Below, in pieces: positions 34,232 to 42,860 of a stretch of DNA of 57,832 nt; position 1 is the first letter of the stretch, and the number at the start of each line of letters is the position of its first letter. The notes beneath the pieces were generated by a model. The model saw only the letters and a program-made list of their open reading frames with translations, had not been told where the DNA came from and searched no databases. Source of the DNA: an uncultured Helicobacter sp. (GTDB taxonomy: Bacteria; Campylobacterota; Campylobacteria; Campylobacterales; Helicobacteraceae); NCBI RefSeq assembly GCF_937906905.1, contig NZ_CALERY010000030.1, forward strand, positions 1 to 57,832. Reading direction: 5' to 3'. A program made the position numbers and the translations under genes.

Positions 34232-35068
34232 CTATTTACTGCTTTTGCTCATCTCATAAAACGCATTTGTTGCTTCGACAAATCCATTGATACTGCCGCA
34301 GTCATATCGCTTGCCTTGGAATTTATAAGCAAGCACGCGACCATTTTTCGCCTGCTCCATTAGCGCATCGGTAATTTGGATTTCGCCCTTTTTGCCCGGG
34401 GGGGTTACGCGCAAAATATCAAAAATATCAGGTGTCAAGATATAGCGACCGATAACTGCGAGATTTGATGGAGCTTCCTGCTGGTTTGGCTTCTCGACCA
34501 TGGTATTGACACGATAGACATTTGGCGCGATCTCATCTCCTGCGATGACACCATATTTATCCACTTCACTCATTGGCACTTCCTCGATAGCCACGATTGA
34601 GCATTTATGCTTGGCATAGAGTTTGACCATTTGGGCTAGCACACTTTCGCCCTGCGGATTAGCGCATAAATCATCAGCCAAGATCACTGCAAACGCCTCA
34701 TTGCCAATAAGCGTTTCGCCTGTGAGAATCGCATGTCCCAAGCCTTTCATCTCATTTTGGCGCGTGTAGGAGAAAGTGCATTGTGTGATGAGCGAGCGCA
34801 CCTCATTGAGCAAAAATTCTTTATCTGTGCCTTTGATCTGGTGCTCTAGCTCATAGCTTATATCAAAATGATCTTCGATGCTGCGCTTGCCCCGCCCTGT
34901 TACAATCGCCATTGTCTGGCAACCTGCATTTAAGGCTTCTTCTACGCCATATTGTATGAGTGGCTTTGTGAGAATGGGGAGCATTTCTTTAGGCATGGCT
35001 TTGGTCGCGGGAAGAAAGCGCGTGCCATAGCCTGCTGCCGGAAAGAGACATTTGCTAATGTGGCTCAT
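34232..35068 (-). CDS. galU: UTP-glucose-1-phosphate uridylyltransferase
   Basis: 278 residues from MSHISKCLFPAAG. The N-terminal nucleotide loop is FPAAGYGTRFLPATKAMPK and the sugar-binding KYGVIAG and VEKP regions are present. It supplies UDP-glucose for LPS and other glycans. The open frame runs 56 codons further up, into mqnD, but AAAGGA before 35068 and the family start fix the ATG. A G7 run at 34398-34404 (seven C in the coding strand) encodes Pro-Pro in the frame. Confidence 0.95.
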   Translation of the reverse strand: MSHISKCLFPAAGYGTRFLPATKAMPKEMLPILTKPLIQYGVEEALNAGCQTMAIVTGRGKRSIEDHFDISYELEHQIKGTDKEFLLNEVRSLITQCTFSYTRQNEMKGLGHAILTGETLIGNEAFAVILADDLCANPQGESVLAQMVKLYAKHKCSIVAIEEVPMSEVDKYGVIAGDEIAPNVYRVNTMVEKPNQQEAPSNLAVIGRYILTPDIFDILRVTPPGKKGEIQITDALMEQAKNGRVLAYKFQGKRYDCGSINGFVEATNAFYEMSKSSK

Positions 35069-35184
35069 AGATGTCCTTTGGGGGTGGATTTGCGGGGATT
35101 GTAGCGCAAAAGGTTTATGCGATATTAAACGGCAATTTAAGACCAATGTTGCAAGCACATCTTGCATTAGATTGGACAAAATAG

Positions 35185-36045
35185 CTAAGAATAGCGCAAG
35201 CTCGCATACTCTGTGGGGATAAATGAGTCTTGGCAAGAGGTGGGCTTGGGATAGATTCCCGCTTCGTGCAACAGGGCAAAAAGCCTGTCAATCGCGCGGA
35301 TTTGCAGCTCGCTTAGAGTGATGGATTCTGCATTGGCATAGAGATTGAGATAGGTATCAAGCTCACTGGCATTGACGCGGATAAGGTTGCGAGAGAGGAG
35401 CATGGAGGAGAGGAGAGATTTATTTTGCGTAGCGATTTGAACGGCTTTTGTAAGAGTAGATTCTATATCAATCGCTCGATGCAGCGGGATACTTCGACGC
35501 AATGCCATACCCCCAAGCGGCAGTGGCAAATCCTCTTTGGCTAGCTCGCACCAGATATCCCATATCTCACGCTCGACCTCAAGCTTATCGCTAAAGTTGA
35601 GGATTGATTCATGAATAAGCACGCCTGCATCTACTTCGCCACTTAGCACAGCAGACTCTATGTCAAGAAAGTTTTTATACACGATTTTGGCATTGGGATA
35701 TGCTATGCGAAAAAGCAGGGCATTTGTCGTGTGTGCGCCGGAGAGAGCGACTTTGAAATGACGCTTTAGATTCTCGCCTTGGCGCTTGATGAGCTTTGGT
35801 CCATAGCCATTACCAAAACTCACTCCCGTGCGCAATAGCGCGTATGAATCGACAATCATAGGATACATGCCAAAGGAAATCGCGCTTACATCATATTTGC
35901 CTTTTATCGCAGCGCAATTTAGCGTCTCAATATCCAGTGCTTCGTTGTAAAATCGTAGTCCAAGGGCAGAATCCACCCAGCCAAATGCGATGGCATAATA
36001 CATAAAAATATCATCAGCATCAGGGCTATGGGCTAAATGTATCAT
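35185..36045 (-). CDS. mqnD: Futalosine-pathway menaquinone enzyme, MqnD type
   Basis: 286 residues of the MqnA/MqnD periplasmic-binding-like family. The start HSPDADDIFMYYAIAFG is the MqnD-style motif, and AIKGKYDVSAISFGMY and DAGVLIHESIL line the active cleft; MqnD turns cyclic dehypoxanthine futalosine into 1,4-dihydroxy-6-naphthoate. This is the alternative menaquinone route used by Helicobacter and Campylobacter. MqnA is the main alternative, judged less likely from the N-terminus. Confidence 0.72.
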   Translation of the reverse strand: MIHLAHSPDADDIFMYYAIAFGWVDSALGLRFYNEALDIETLNCAAIKGKYDVSAISFGMYPMIVDSYALLRTGVSFGNGYGPKLIKRQGENLKRHFKVALSGAHTTNALLFRIAYPNAKIVYKNFLDIESAVLSGEVDAGVLIHESILNFSDKLEVEREIWDIWCELAKEDLPLPLGGMALRRSIPLHRAIDIESTLTKAVQIATQNKSLLSSMLLSRNLIRVNASELDTYLNLYANAESITLSELQIRAIDRLFALLHEAGIYPKPTSCQDSFIPTEYASLRYS

Positions 36046-36113
36046 GAGAACTCCGCTTAGCTAGTCTAGTGCAACATGAAGTGTGATTATTTAGGTATTG
36101 ACTTATGATAGAT

Positions 36114-36188
<75 letters not shown>

Positions 36189-36217
36189 ACATAACAAAAG
36201 AACCGATGAAAAAGAAG

Positions 36218-36292
36218 TGGCTGGGGTACAAGGATTCGAACCTCGAAATGCCTGGACCAAAACCAGGTGCCTTGCCGTTTGGCGATACCCCA
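36218..36292 (-). tRNA. tRNA-Gln (anticodon UUG)
   Basis: Minus strand: TGGGGTATCGCC at the 5' end, anticodon arm CCTGGTTTTGGTCCAGG with UUG, T-arm GGTTCGAATCC, and encoded CCA. It precedes tRNA-fMet by 29 bases and shares its promoter. Confidence 0.95.
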
Positions 36293-36332
36293 ATACTTAG
36301 CTGATATATACTCAAAATAAATGTAGGGCGTG

Positions 36333-36361
36333 ATTGTATAGGAGTTTGGCTTTTTTGTCAA
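36333..36361 (-). promoter_or_regulatory. Consensus sigma-70 promoter of the tRNA-Gln/fMet unit
   Basis: On the minus strand TTGACA (36361-36356), exactly 17 bases, then TACAAT (36338-36333), 40 bases before the tRNA-Gln 5' end. One of the best promoters in the window. Confidence 0.85.
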
Positions 36362-36464
36362 TACTTGGGCACGAGATTTTATGGCAAATCCTATAATTTA
36401 TCGCAAATTATGGAATTTTATAGCACAATTGCCCAAAAATTTATCATCACAAGGAGCTAGCCCT

Positions 36465-37592
36465 ATGCAAACAGAATCTTCCGCGCGCGTGAAAGACGCC
36501 ATAGAGGCGATTAAAAAAGGTGAGATGATCATCATAATGGACGATGAGGACAGAGAAAATGAGGGCGATTTGGTGCTGGCTGGAATCTTCTCCACACCAG
36601 AGAAAATCAACTTTATGGCACAAGAAGCAAGAGGGCTAATCTGTGTGTCTATCACCCAAGAGCTAGCTCATAGGCTGGATTTACCCCCAATGGTAAAAAG
36701 AAATGATAGCAACCACGAAACCGCCTTTACCATATCCATTGACGCCAAGGAGGCAAAGACGGGGATTTCTGCGTATGAAAGAGATTTGACAATCCGCCTA
36801 ATGTGCGATAGCAACGCAAAACCAAGTGATTTTGTGCGTCCGGGGCATATTTTCCCACTCATTGCCAAAGAAGGCGGCACGCTTGTGCGCACAGGGCATA
36901 CAGAGGCGAGCGTGGATATTTGCCGCTTGGCTGGGCTTGCGCCAATTAGCGTGATATGTGAGATTATGAAAAAAGATGGCTCTATGGCAGGGCGGGGGGA
37001 TAAATTCCTGCTTGATTTTGCTAGGGAGCATAATTTAAGGATTCTGTATGTTTCAGACATTATTGAATACCGCTTGAAATTTGAAAATCTCGTGCAGGAT
37101 CAGACAAAAGAGCATGCGGTATTTATGGGCACGGCATGTGAGAAAATCACTTTTACCGACCACCTAGAGCGCGAGCATATTGTGTTTAGTTTTGGGGGTT
37201 GTGGCGCAGATTCTAATGATACAGAATCCAAAACACCACTAGTGCGCTTTCACACTGCGGGTGGCGATATTGCACTGCTACAAAACGCGCAAGAATGGCA
37301 AGCTCTGCAAAAAAGCATAGAGCTTTTGCGCACAAATGGTGGCTTTTTGGTGTGTCTAAACACCAAAGACTCTCGCCTGGATTCTAATGCACAATCTAAA
37401 GAAATCAGCCCAGACCCCGCAGAGTCAGGTGGTGATATGAAAGACTTCGGTATCGGTGCGCAGATTTTAAAGCAACTTGGCGTTAGGGATTTTACTCTCC
37501 TTAGCGCAAGCACGAGAGACAAAGCCGCCAAAGCTCAATACAACGCGCTTGGTGGCTTTGATCTCCGCCTTGCTAAAAAAATCGAACTCTAG
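36465..37592 (+). CDS. ribB: 3,4-dihydroxy-2-butanone-4-phosphate synthase with degenerate GTP cyclohydrolase II domain
   Basis: 375 residues. The N-terminal RibB half has DDEDRENEGDLV, RPGHIFPL and RTGHTEASVD and should be active in riboflavin synthesis. The C-terminal half keeps the GCHII shape (FGIGAQILKQLGVRDFTLL) but lacks the Zn-binding RCDCG block and the QEGRG segment, so it is probably dead; a separate RibA is needed. Two inserts near 275-285 and 325-345 contain AGAATC-encoded residues. AAGGAG and the family start favour 36465 over an ATG 28 codons earlier. Confidence 0.88.
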   Translation: MQTESSARVKDAIEAIKKGEMIIIMDDEDRENEGDLVLAGIFSTPEKINFMAQEARGLICVSITQELAHRLDLPPMVKRNDSNHETAFTISIDAKEAKTGISAYERDLTIRLMCDSNAKPSDFVRPGHIFPLIAKEGGTLVRTGHTEASVDICRLAGLAPISVICEIMKKDGSMAGRGDKFLLDFAREHNLRILYVSDIIEYRLKFENLVQDQTKEHAVFMGTACEKITFTDHLEREHIVFSFGGCGADSNDTESKTPLVRFHTAGGDIALLQNAQEWQALQKSIELLRTNGGFLVCLNTKDSRLDSNAQSKEISPDPAESGGDMKDFGIGAQILKQLGVRDFTLLSASTRDKAAKAQYNALGGFDLRLAKKIEL

Positions 37593-37595
37593 CCC

Positions 37596-37617
37596 AGAAT
37601 CTAGCATGCTAGATTCT
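37596..37617. terminator. Perfect 22-bp palindrome of the AGAATC motif between convergent genes
   Basis: AGAATCTAGCA is followed at once by its exact reverse complement, without a loop in DNA. It starts 3 bases past the ribB stop, with exbD converging from the other side, so it probably ends transcription in both directions. Confidence 0.6.
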
Positions 37618-37644
37618 CCTTAACCTTGTCTTGCTACTCTTGTG

Positions 37645-38025
37645 CTATTCATCTTCCACTACAATATAAAGGTCTTTAAGCCCTTGTGCTTGGAGTGCGT
37701 CCATCATTTGCACAAACGCGTTGAGATTGCTCTGTGAGTCCCCGTTGATGATGACAGAAGTGCTCTCATCATAAGCTTGAAGTGCAGATTTTAGCTCTTC
37801 GATAGAGTGAAGCTTATCTTCGATATAGTAGTGCCCCTGCTCATCAATAGTGATAGTAAGCGGCTTTTTCTGGCTATTTTCCTTGCTCGCGCCATCGCTG
37901 ACTTTTGGGATATTGACTTGGATTCTGGAGGTATTGACAAACGATGCGGTAGTCAGCACGATAACAAGCAGCACCAGCATAATATCGATAAATGGCACTA
38001 AATTCATAGAATCTATTTTTTTCAT
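37645..38025 (-). CDS. exbD: Biopolymer transporter ExbD
   Basis: 126 residues. One helix (about 10-29) with the proton-path D14 in FIDIMLVLLVIVL, and a periplasmic domain ending VVEDE. It partners ExbB and TonB. AAAGGGG precedes the ATG. exbB is 24 kb away at 12.9 kb, an unusual separation. In H. pylori I recall exbB-exbD next to smpB-ispE-csrA; here only exbD remains near that cluster. Confidence 0.85.
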   Translation of the reverse strand: MKKIDSMNLVPFIDIMLVLLVIVLTTASFVNTSRIQVNIPKVSDGASKENSQKKPLTITIDEQGHYYIEDKLHSIEELKSALQAYDESTSVIINGDSQSNLNAFVQMMDALQAQGLKDLYIVVEDE

Positions 38026-38147
38026 CTATGCCCCTTTGGCGAGCTTGGTTTATACATTGCGCGCTAGTATAGCAAATCTTTTATCCATAGGCTTTGGATA
38101 TCTCTGTGATACATCTTGGCACGAACCCCAATCATTCGCAGATATAC

Positions 38148-38153
38148 TATAAT
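38148..38153 (+). promoter_or_regulatory. -10 box of the PepSY-type gene
   Basis: TATAAT 30 bases before ATG 38184. It supports the shorter start, since the longer frame would begin upstream of the promoter. Confidence 0.55.
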
Positions 38154-38183
38154 GTCGCCTCCATATCATTTGCAAGGTCTATC

Positions 38184-38753
38184 ATGCGTAAAAAATCCTG
38201 GATGAAAATCCACACATATTTAAGCCTTTTTTTCCTACCATTTGCCCTTGTTTATGCCATTACAGGCGTGGGGTATATTTGTGGATTCCAGCAAGACTCC
38301 TTTGCCAATATCTATGAAATCCCGCTAGATTCAATGCCTGAGCGCGGACAGGAAAAAGCAGCGCTCCTAGAGCTCTTAAATACCCATCATCTCAAAATCC
38401 CAGCCAATCAGGAAGTGCATTTTATCAAAGGCAACCCAGCCATTGGCAATCTCGCTTATAGCGCAAGTATCAGTAAAAATAGCGAGGGTAAGCCGACATT
38501 TCGTGTAGTAGAGCGAAGCCTTTATGGAGTCCTGCTCCTTATGCACAAATCCCATGGCACGCAGTTTAGCCTGCTGGGCTTCAAGCTCTCTGCCTTTGAT
38601 ATTTTTGCCATAGGGTTTGGATTTTCACTTTTGCTATTTTACCTTTCTGGGCTCATTGTTACTTCATTTTGCAAACGCGATAGGCTGGTAAGCTTTGGGA
38701 TTCTGGGGCTTGGTGCAGCAGTATGTGCGCTAGCAGTGTATGTGAGCATATAG
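38184..38753 (+). CDS. PepSY-type membrane protein
   Basis: 189 residues. An N-terminal helix follows WMKIHTYLSLFFLP, the start typical of PepSY-associated membrane proteins, with further helices near 130-155 and 168-188 around a periplasmic loop of about 105 residues. Relatives sit near iron or copper uptake genes, but the role is unknown. A frame extending 30 codons upstream is rejected because of the TATAAT box between. AAGG precedes the ATG. Confidence 0.6.
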   Translation: MRKKSWMKIHTYLSLFFLPFALVYAITGVGYICGFQQDSFANIYEIPLDSMPERGQEKAALLELLNTHHLKIPANQEVHFIKGNPAIGNLAYSASISKNSEGKPTFRVVERSLYGVLLLMHKSHGTQFSLLGFKLSAFDIFAIGFGFSLLLFYLSGLIVTSFCKRDRLVSFGILGLGAAVCALAVYVSI

Positions 38754-38777
38754 ATAAAGCTACCCCAAATCCAAAAC

Positions 38778-39719
38778 ATGAATGCACTATTCCTTGCCTA
38801 TAAGCCAGCCTTCATCTCTAGCAATGCCTTTTTGCACCGCATCAAAAAGCGCCATAACATTGCCAAAGCAGGATTTTCTGGCACACTCGATCCATTTGCA
38901 CAAGGAAGCTTACTCATCGCAGCTGGAGCATATACCAAGCTCTTGCCATTTATCCCCACCGAGCCTAAAGTCTATGAGGCTACGCTCTGGCTTGGTGCAG
39001 AATCTGCGAGCCTAGATACTGAAAATATCATACATATAGATTCTGCCCTGCCTTTTGCCAAAACACTAGGATCTGCGCACGCACAAGAGATGGCGCAAGA
39101 AGCAGTGCAAAACTTGCGTGGGGAGATTGCCTACACGCCTCCAGCCTTTAGTGCTAAACGCATTGACGGAAAGCGCGCATATACGCTTGCTAGAGCAGGT
39201 GAGAAAGTTACCCTAGAGCAGGCATATATGCAAGTGTATGACATCAAACTCCTATGCTACAACCCCCCATTTATCACATTTCGTGCGCATGTAAGCAAGG
39301 GCTCTTATATCCGCTCACTTGGGCAGATTATCGCCCAAAACCTTAGCAAAGCGCTGGGGCTAGAAGTGAGCGCCACACTAAGCACACTAAAGCGCATAAG
39401 CGAGGGAAGCTTACAAGCAAAATCCGGCGCACTCATCGCGCTTAATCCCTTAGAGATTCTGCCATTTCCACATCTAGTGCTTGATGAGTGTATTAGAGAT
39501 TACTTCAAGGATCGCTTCTATCATGGCAAGCCAAGCACACTCAAGTCCGCACAAGGCAATTTTAAAATCCTACCAAACACCCATAATAAAAAAAATCCCC
39601 AATCCAAAAATTCTCTGCATATAGTGCAATTTGAGGATTTTTTTTCTATAATAGGGCTCCAGCCAAATGGCACAATTTCATATCTCCTCAATAGGATTCC
39701 GTATGCTCATACTCTCTAG
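38778..39719 (+). CDS. truB: tRNA pseudouridine-55 synthase
   Basis: 313 residues. Catalytic D38 in FSGTLDPFAQG, with the motif II-like YTPPAFSAKRIDGKRAY and the LRxKGSYIRSLG region. It makes pseudouridine 55 in the T-loop of tRNAs. Its 3' end overlaps csrA by 17 bases, starting a truB-csrA-ispE-smpB operon. Ribosome site is weak. Confidence 0.93.
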   Translation: MNALFLAYKPAFISSNAFLHRIKKRHNIAKAGFSGTLDPFAQGSLLIAAGAYTKLLPFIPTEPKVYEATLWLGAESASLDTENIIHIDSALPFAKTLGSAHAQEMAQEAVQNLRGEIAYTPPAFSAKRIDGKRAYTLARAGEKVTLEQAYMQVYDIKLLCYNPPFITFRAHVSKGSYIRSLGQIIAQNLSKALGLEVSATLSTLKRISEGSLQAKSGALIALNPLEILPFPHLVLDECIRDYFKDRFYHGKPSTLKSAQGNFKILPNTHNKKNPQSKNSLHIVQFEDFFSIIGLQPNGTISYLLNRIPYAHTL

Positions 39720-39951
39720 AAAGCAAGATGAAAGCATTGTGATTGGCGAAGATGTGCTTATCAAAGTCGTCTCAATCGATCGCGGGAGTGTGAAGCTGGG
39801 ATTTGAAGCCCCGCCCAAAACCCTAATCCTACGCGCCGAGCTTAAAGAAGCTATCGCTTCAGAAAACAAAAAAGCCCTAAGTGCCTCAAGCGACCAAAAC
39901 GCCTCATCTAACCAAGCCCTGCTCGACCTAGGCAAACATATCAAACGCTAG
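39703..39951 (+). CDS. csrA: Carbon storage regulator CsrA
   Basis: 82 residues from MLILSRKQDESIVIG, the family start; AGGA precedes ATG 39703, inside the end of truB. The RNA-binding strands are complete (IKVVSIDRGSVKLGFEAP). The tail beyond residue 60 is Ser/Ala/Asn-rich. CsrA dimers bind GGA in RNA loops near ribosome sites. In Campylobacter it represses flaA translation, and the flaA leader at 49.9 kb here has two matching GGA sites. Confidence 0.95.
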   Translation: MLILSRKQDESIVIGEDVLIKVVSIDRGSVKLGFEAPPKTLILRAELKEAIASENKKALSASSDQNASSNQALLDLGKHIKR

Positions 39952-39965
39952 CCTCACGCCCATCA

Positions 39966-40991
39966 ATGCTGCTCAAAGCCTACCCCAAAATCAATCTCTA
40001 TCTCCATATCACCGGCACAGAACAAATCAACTCGCAGCGCTATCATTTGCTACGATCCCGATTTGTGCGCGTGGAGGGCGCGCTCTATGATGAGATTGCT
40101 ATTACACCAGCACAGGGACAAGGTGCAGAGTCTAGCGATATCGTGCAAGGCAACTTCCCATGTGCCATAGAAGAAAGCAGTGTCTATCGCGCGCTACACG
40201 CCCTGCGTATGATAGATGGCGTGCGCTTTCCGCCTGTGCATATAGAAGTGTGCAAACATATCCCAAGCGGGGCTGGGCTTGGCGGGGGAAGCGCAGATGC
40301 AGGCGTGGTGCTGCGCGCACTTATCAAACGCTATGGCGAGGGTTTTAAAGGAGCGGGAGCACAACTCTATCGCGCACTTTTTGGGGATTGTGCAGATTGC
40401 AGTGGGAGAGGCAAGGTGGATTCTAAAGATATGGAATCTAAAACAGCAGATTCTGTGCCTGCACTATCCCCTGCTATTGCGCTTGCTAAAGGACTGGGTG
40501 CAGATGTGGCGTTTTTCCTGCAAGATTTGGCATGCGCGGAGGTTTCTGGGATTGGCGAGCATATCGCACCTTGTGAGCCAGCCCTCCAAGACATCTCATG
40601 CTTCGAGCTTTATACACCAGAGATTTTCTGCGATACCACACGCGTGTATCGCCAATATAGCGCGATGATCAATGCTGGCGAGCTATGCTTTGATACACAG
40701 GAGCTTGACACGCTGCCTAGCTCGGCTATTTTAGAGGTAGAATCTGGTGTAGATTTTGGCGTGGGATCAGCACAGAATCTAGCCACACTAAATGCCCTCT
40801 ACCGCCCAGCTTGCGTGCTATATCCAGAGCTAGCAGATGTGCAAAAGCAGCTAGGTGCTGGGTGGTATTTCTCTGGGAGCGGGAGCAGCTTTTTCCGCCC
40901 AATCATGGATTCTACACAATCTCGTGGCAATTCCCCCCAACAATCTGCACACATAGACTCTGCGATGTCTTGCCCAGGAGCGCACCCATGA
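39966..40991 (+). CDS. ispE: 4-diphosphocytidyl-2-C-methyl-D-erythritol kinase
   Basis: 341 residues, GHMP kinase for the MEP isoprenoid route. Phosphate loop PSGAGLGGGSADAG at 100-113, with a start KAYPKINLYLHI. A Ser/Glu/Asp insert near 140-165 is coded by AGAATC-like motifs, explaining the length. Starts 14 bases after csrA, and its TGA overlaps the smpB ATG (ATGA). Confidence 0.93.
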   Translation: MLLKAYPKINLYLHITGTEQINSQRYHLLRSRFVRVEGALYDEIAITPAQGQGAESSDIVQGNFPCAIEESSVYRALHALRMIDGVRFPPVHIEVCKHIPSGAGLGGGSADAGVVLRALIKRYGEGFKGAGAQLYRALFGDCADCSGRGKVDSKDMESKTADSVPALSPAIALAKGLGADVAFFLQDLACAEVSGIGEHIAPCEPALQDISCFELYTPEIFCDTTRVYRQYSAMINAGELCFDTQELDTLPSSAILEVESGVDFGVGSAQNLATLNALYRPACVLYPELADVQKQLGAGWYFSGSGSSFFRPIMDSTQSRGNSPQQSAHIDSAMSCPGAHP

Positions 40992-41449
40992 AGCTCATCG
41001 CACAAAACAAAAAAGCCCATTTTGACTATGAAATCCTTGAAAAGCTTGAATGCGGGATTGTCTTGCTAGGTGCAGAGGTCAAATCCTTGCGCCTTAGCCG
41101 CTGCAATCTCAAAGACAGCTTTGCGCGCTTTGTCAAAGGTGAGCTCTTTGTCTTTGGTATGCATATTTCGTTTTTACAAAGCACCAATCCCCACTTCCGC
41201 CCTGATGAAAAGCGCGCCAGAAAACTCCTGCTTCACCGCAAAGAGCTGGATAAATGGCTAGGCAGAGTCTCCCAAGATGGACTAAGTATCGTGCCACTTA
41301 TGATTTATTTCAATAAGCACAACAAAGTCAAACTCCAAATCGCGCTCGTGCGTGGCAAGCAGCTACACGACAAGCGCGAAAGTATCAAAAAGCGGATTTT
41401 AGATAGAGAAGCACGCGCAAGCTTGAAAGACTTCGGCAAGCGTCTCTAA
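40988..41449 (+). CDS. smpB: SsrA-binding protein SmpB
   Basis: 153 residues: IAQNKKAHFDYEILEKLE at the start, then GAEVKSLR and the basic, helical C-terminal tail (KKRILDREARASLKDFGKRL). It delivers tmRNA to stalled ribosomes. The frame extends upstream, but the ATGA overlap with ispE and the family start fix 40988. Confidence 0.95.
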   Translation: MKLIAQNKKAHFDYEILEKLECGIVLLGAEVKSLRLSRCNLKDSFARFVKGELFVFGMHISFLQSTNPHFRPDEKRARKLLLHRKELDKWLGRVSQDGLSIVPLMIYFNKHNKVKLQIALVRGKQLHDKRESIKKRILDREARASLKDFGKRL

Positions 41450-41526
41450 AGCTCAAATCCAAACATTAAATCCCACACAAATTCCGCAAATCTCCATGAT
41501 TGCCTAAAATCTTTATCGCGTAGTAT

Positions 41527-42858
41527 TTACTTCTTTGATTTCTTTTTGGCTCGATCTCTGGCGCCATGGCTCGAGTAGGATTCTAGGCGATGCAAAATGC
41601 GCTCAAACCCCTTGGAGTCTGGCTCGTAGATTCTAGGTGAGTAGTCATTATAGCTTTGTGTGGAGCTGATACTCACAGGGATAACGCTGTGGATTAGCAC
41701 AAAATCTCCCAGCACATCTATGCGCTCCACACCTTTGATAAACGCACGCTCTAAATATGCCTCTCTCGCACATGTATCAAAGCGCAAGTCTTCGATGAAT
41801 TCTTGCTGCTCTTTTTTAGCAAGCTCTTGATCCACCTCATCGCTCATTATCTTAGGAGAAAAGCGCACGAAACGCGTTTGGTAAATCATACTATCTTTAT
41901 CGCTGGGATTTTTCGCACCACCATAGATAAAATTCCCTAGACTATAAATAATCTTTTTGCCTTTGTATTCCTCCACACCCTGCAAGACATGCGGGTGATG
42001 ACCGATAACCATATCCGCACCAGCATCGATGGTGAAATGCGCGAGTGCGCGCTGCGTGGCATTTGGGAAGTGCTTGCGCTCCTCGCCCCAGTGAAATGTG
42101 AAAATCACCACATCAGCTCCCTGTGCGCGCAGTGCTTGAATCTCGCGCTTCACCTGGTCTTTTATCCCTAGATTCCAGCCCCGATGACCTGCAAGCCCAA
42201 ATTTTATCCCATTGACCTCATAAATATGCACTAGTCCCTCGCCAAACACCGCCAAACCACTTGTGCGCAAATGTTCTATTGTATCTTCAAACCCTTGCTT
42301 GCCATAATCGCGCGAGTGGTTATTTGCCACATTCATCGCTTCAAATCCAGCAGTCGTTAGAATCTGCGTATAACGCGAGCTTCCTTTAAATGAAAACGGC
42401 TTATCAAAGGCATTTTTGAGCGCTTTGTCGCTCAACACACCCTCCATATTACCAATACTCAAATCATCACTCTCAAGCACTTCGCGCACGCCCAGCGAGA
42501 AATACCCCATATCCTCGCCCACTTCCTTAAACTTCGCATTAAATGTAGCGCCCGCACTGCCTTTATAATCGCCTAGCACATTATCGCCCACAAAGCTTAG
42601 TAGCGCGCTCTCTGGGCGATTTGGCTTGCAGGCTTGGGAGGTGGAGAGGAAAATCTTACTAGAATCTAGTGCGAGATCTTGGGGGAGCAGCGCCTCAATC
42701 GCATTATCGGTGCGATCTTGCGTGTCGTTTAGATTCTGGGGCTTGTGTGCGCAGGCGGTAAAAAGCAGCGGTAACATTGTAGATAATACGCCCAGAATCC
42801 AAAGCCTGCCAAACACAAAACCAAAACATCTTTTCCACAAGCAAGCTAAATCCTGCAT
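41527..42858 (-). CDS. CapA-family lipoprotein (poly-gamma-glutamate-type phosphoesterase fold)
   Basis: 443 residues. Signal peptide with lipobox LLFTAC, lipidated C36. The PGA_cap domain holds SFVGDNVLGDY, NVANNHSRDYG, FTFHWGEER and GHHPHVLQG, the metal-binding motifs of CapA/YwtB. In Bacillus CapA is part of poly-gamma-glutamate export; no capB or capC is near, so only a metallophosphatase-like envelope role is safe to claim. GGGGAG precedes the ATG; last of luxS-tolC-lpp20-capA. Confidence 0.75.
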   Translation of the reverse strand: MQDLACLWKRCFGFVFGRLWILGVLSTMLPLLFTACAHKPQNLNDTQDRTDNAIEALLPQDLALDSSKIFLSTSQACKPNRPESALLSFVGDNVLGDYKGSAGATFNAKFKEVGEDMGYFSLGVREVLESDDLSIGNMEGVLSDKALKNAFDKPFSFKGSSRYTQILTTAGFEAMNVANNHSRDYGKQGFEDTIEHLRTSGLAVFGEGLVHIYEVNGIKFGLAGHRGWNLGIKDQVKREIQALRAQGADVVIFTFHWGEERKHFPNATQRALAHFTIDAGADMVIGHHPHVLQGVEEYKGKKIIYSLGNFIYGGAKNPSDKDSMIYQTRFVRFSPKIMSDEVDQELAKKEQQEFIEDLRFDTCAREAYLERAFIKGVERIDVLGDFVLIHSVIPVSISSTQSYNDYSPRIYEPDSKGFERILHRLESYSSHGARDRAKKKSKK

Positions 42859-42860
42859 AT

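Noticed and set aside
35069..35236. 56-codon extension of galU into mqnD
   Set aside because: Overlaps mqnD, no family similarity, and AAAGGA marks the internal ATG.
37596..37617. 22-bp palindrome as a recombination or dif site
   Set aside because: It lacks a central spacer, consists of the dispersed motif, and its place between convergent stops fits a terminator better.
38094..38183. Upstream extension of the PepSY-type gene
   Set aside because: A TATAAT box lies inside it and the 30 extra residues lack the family's membrane start.
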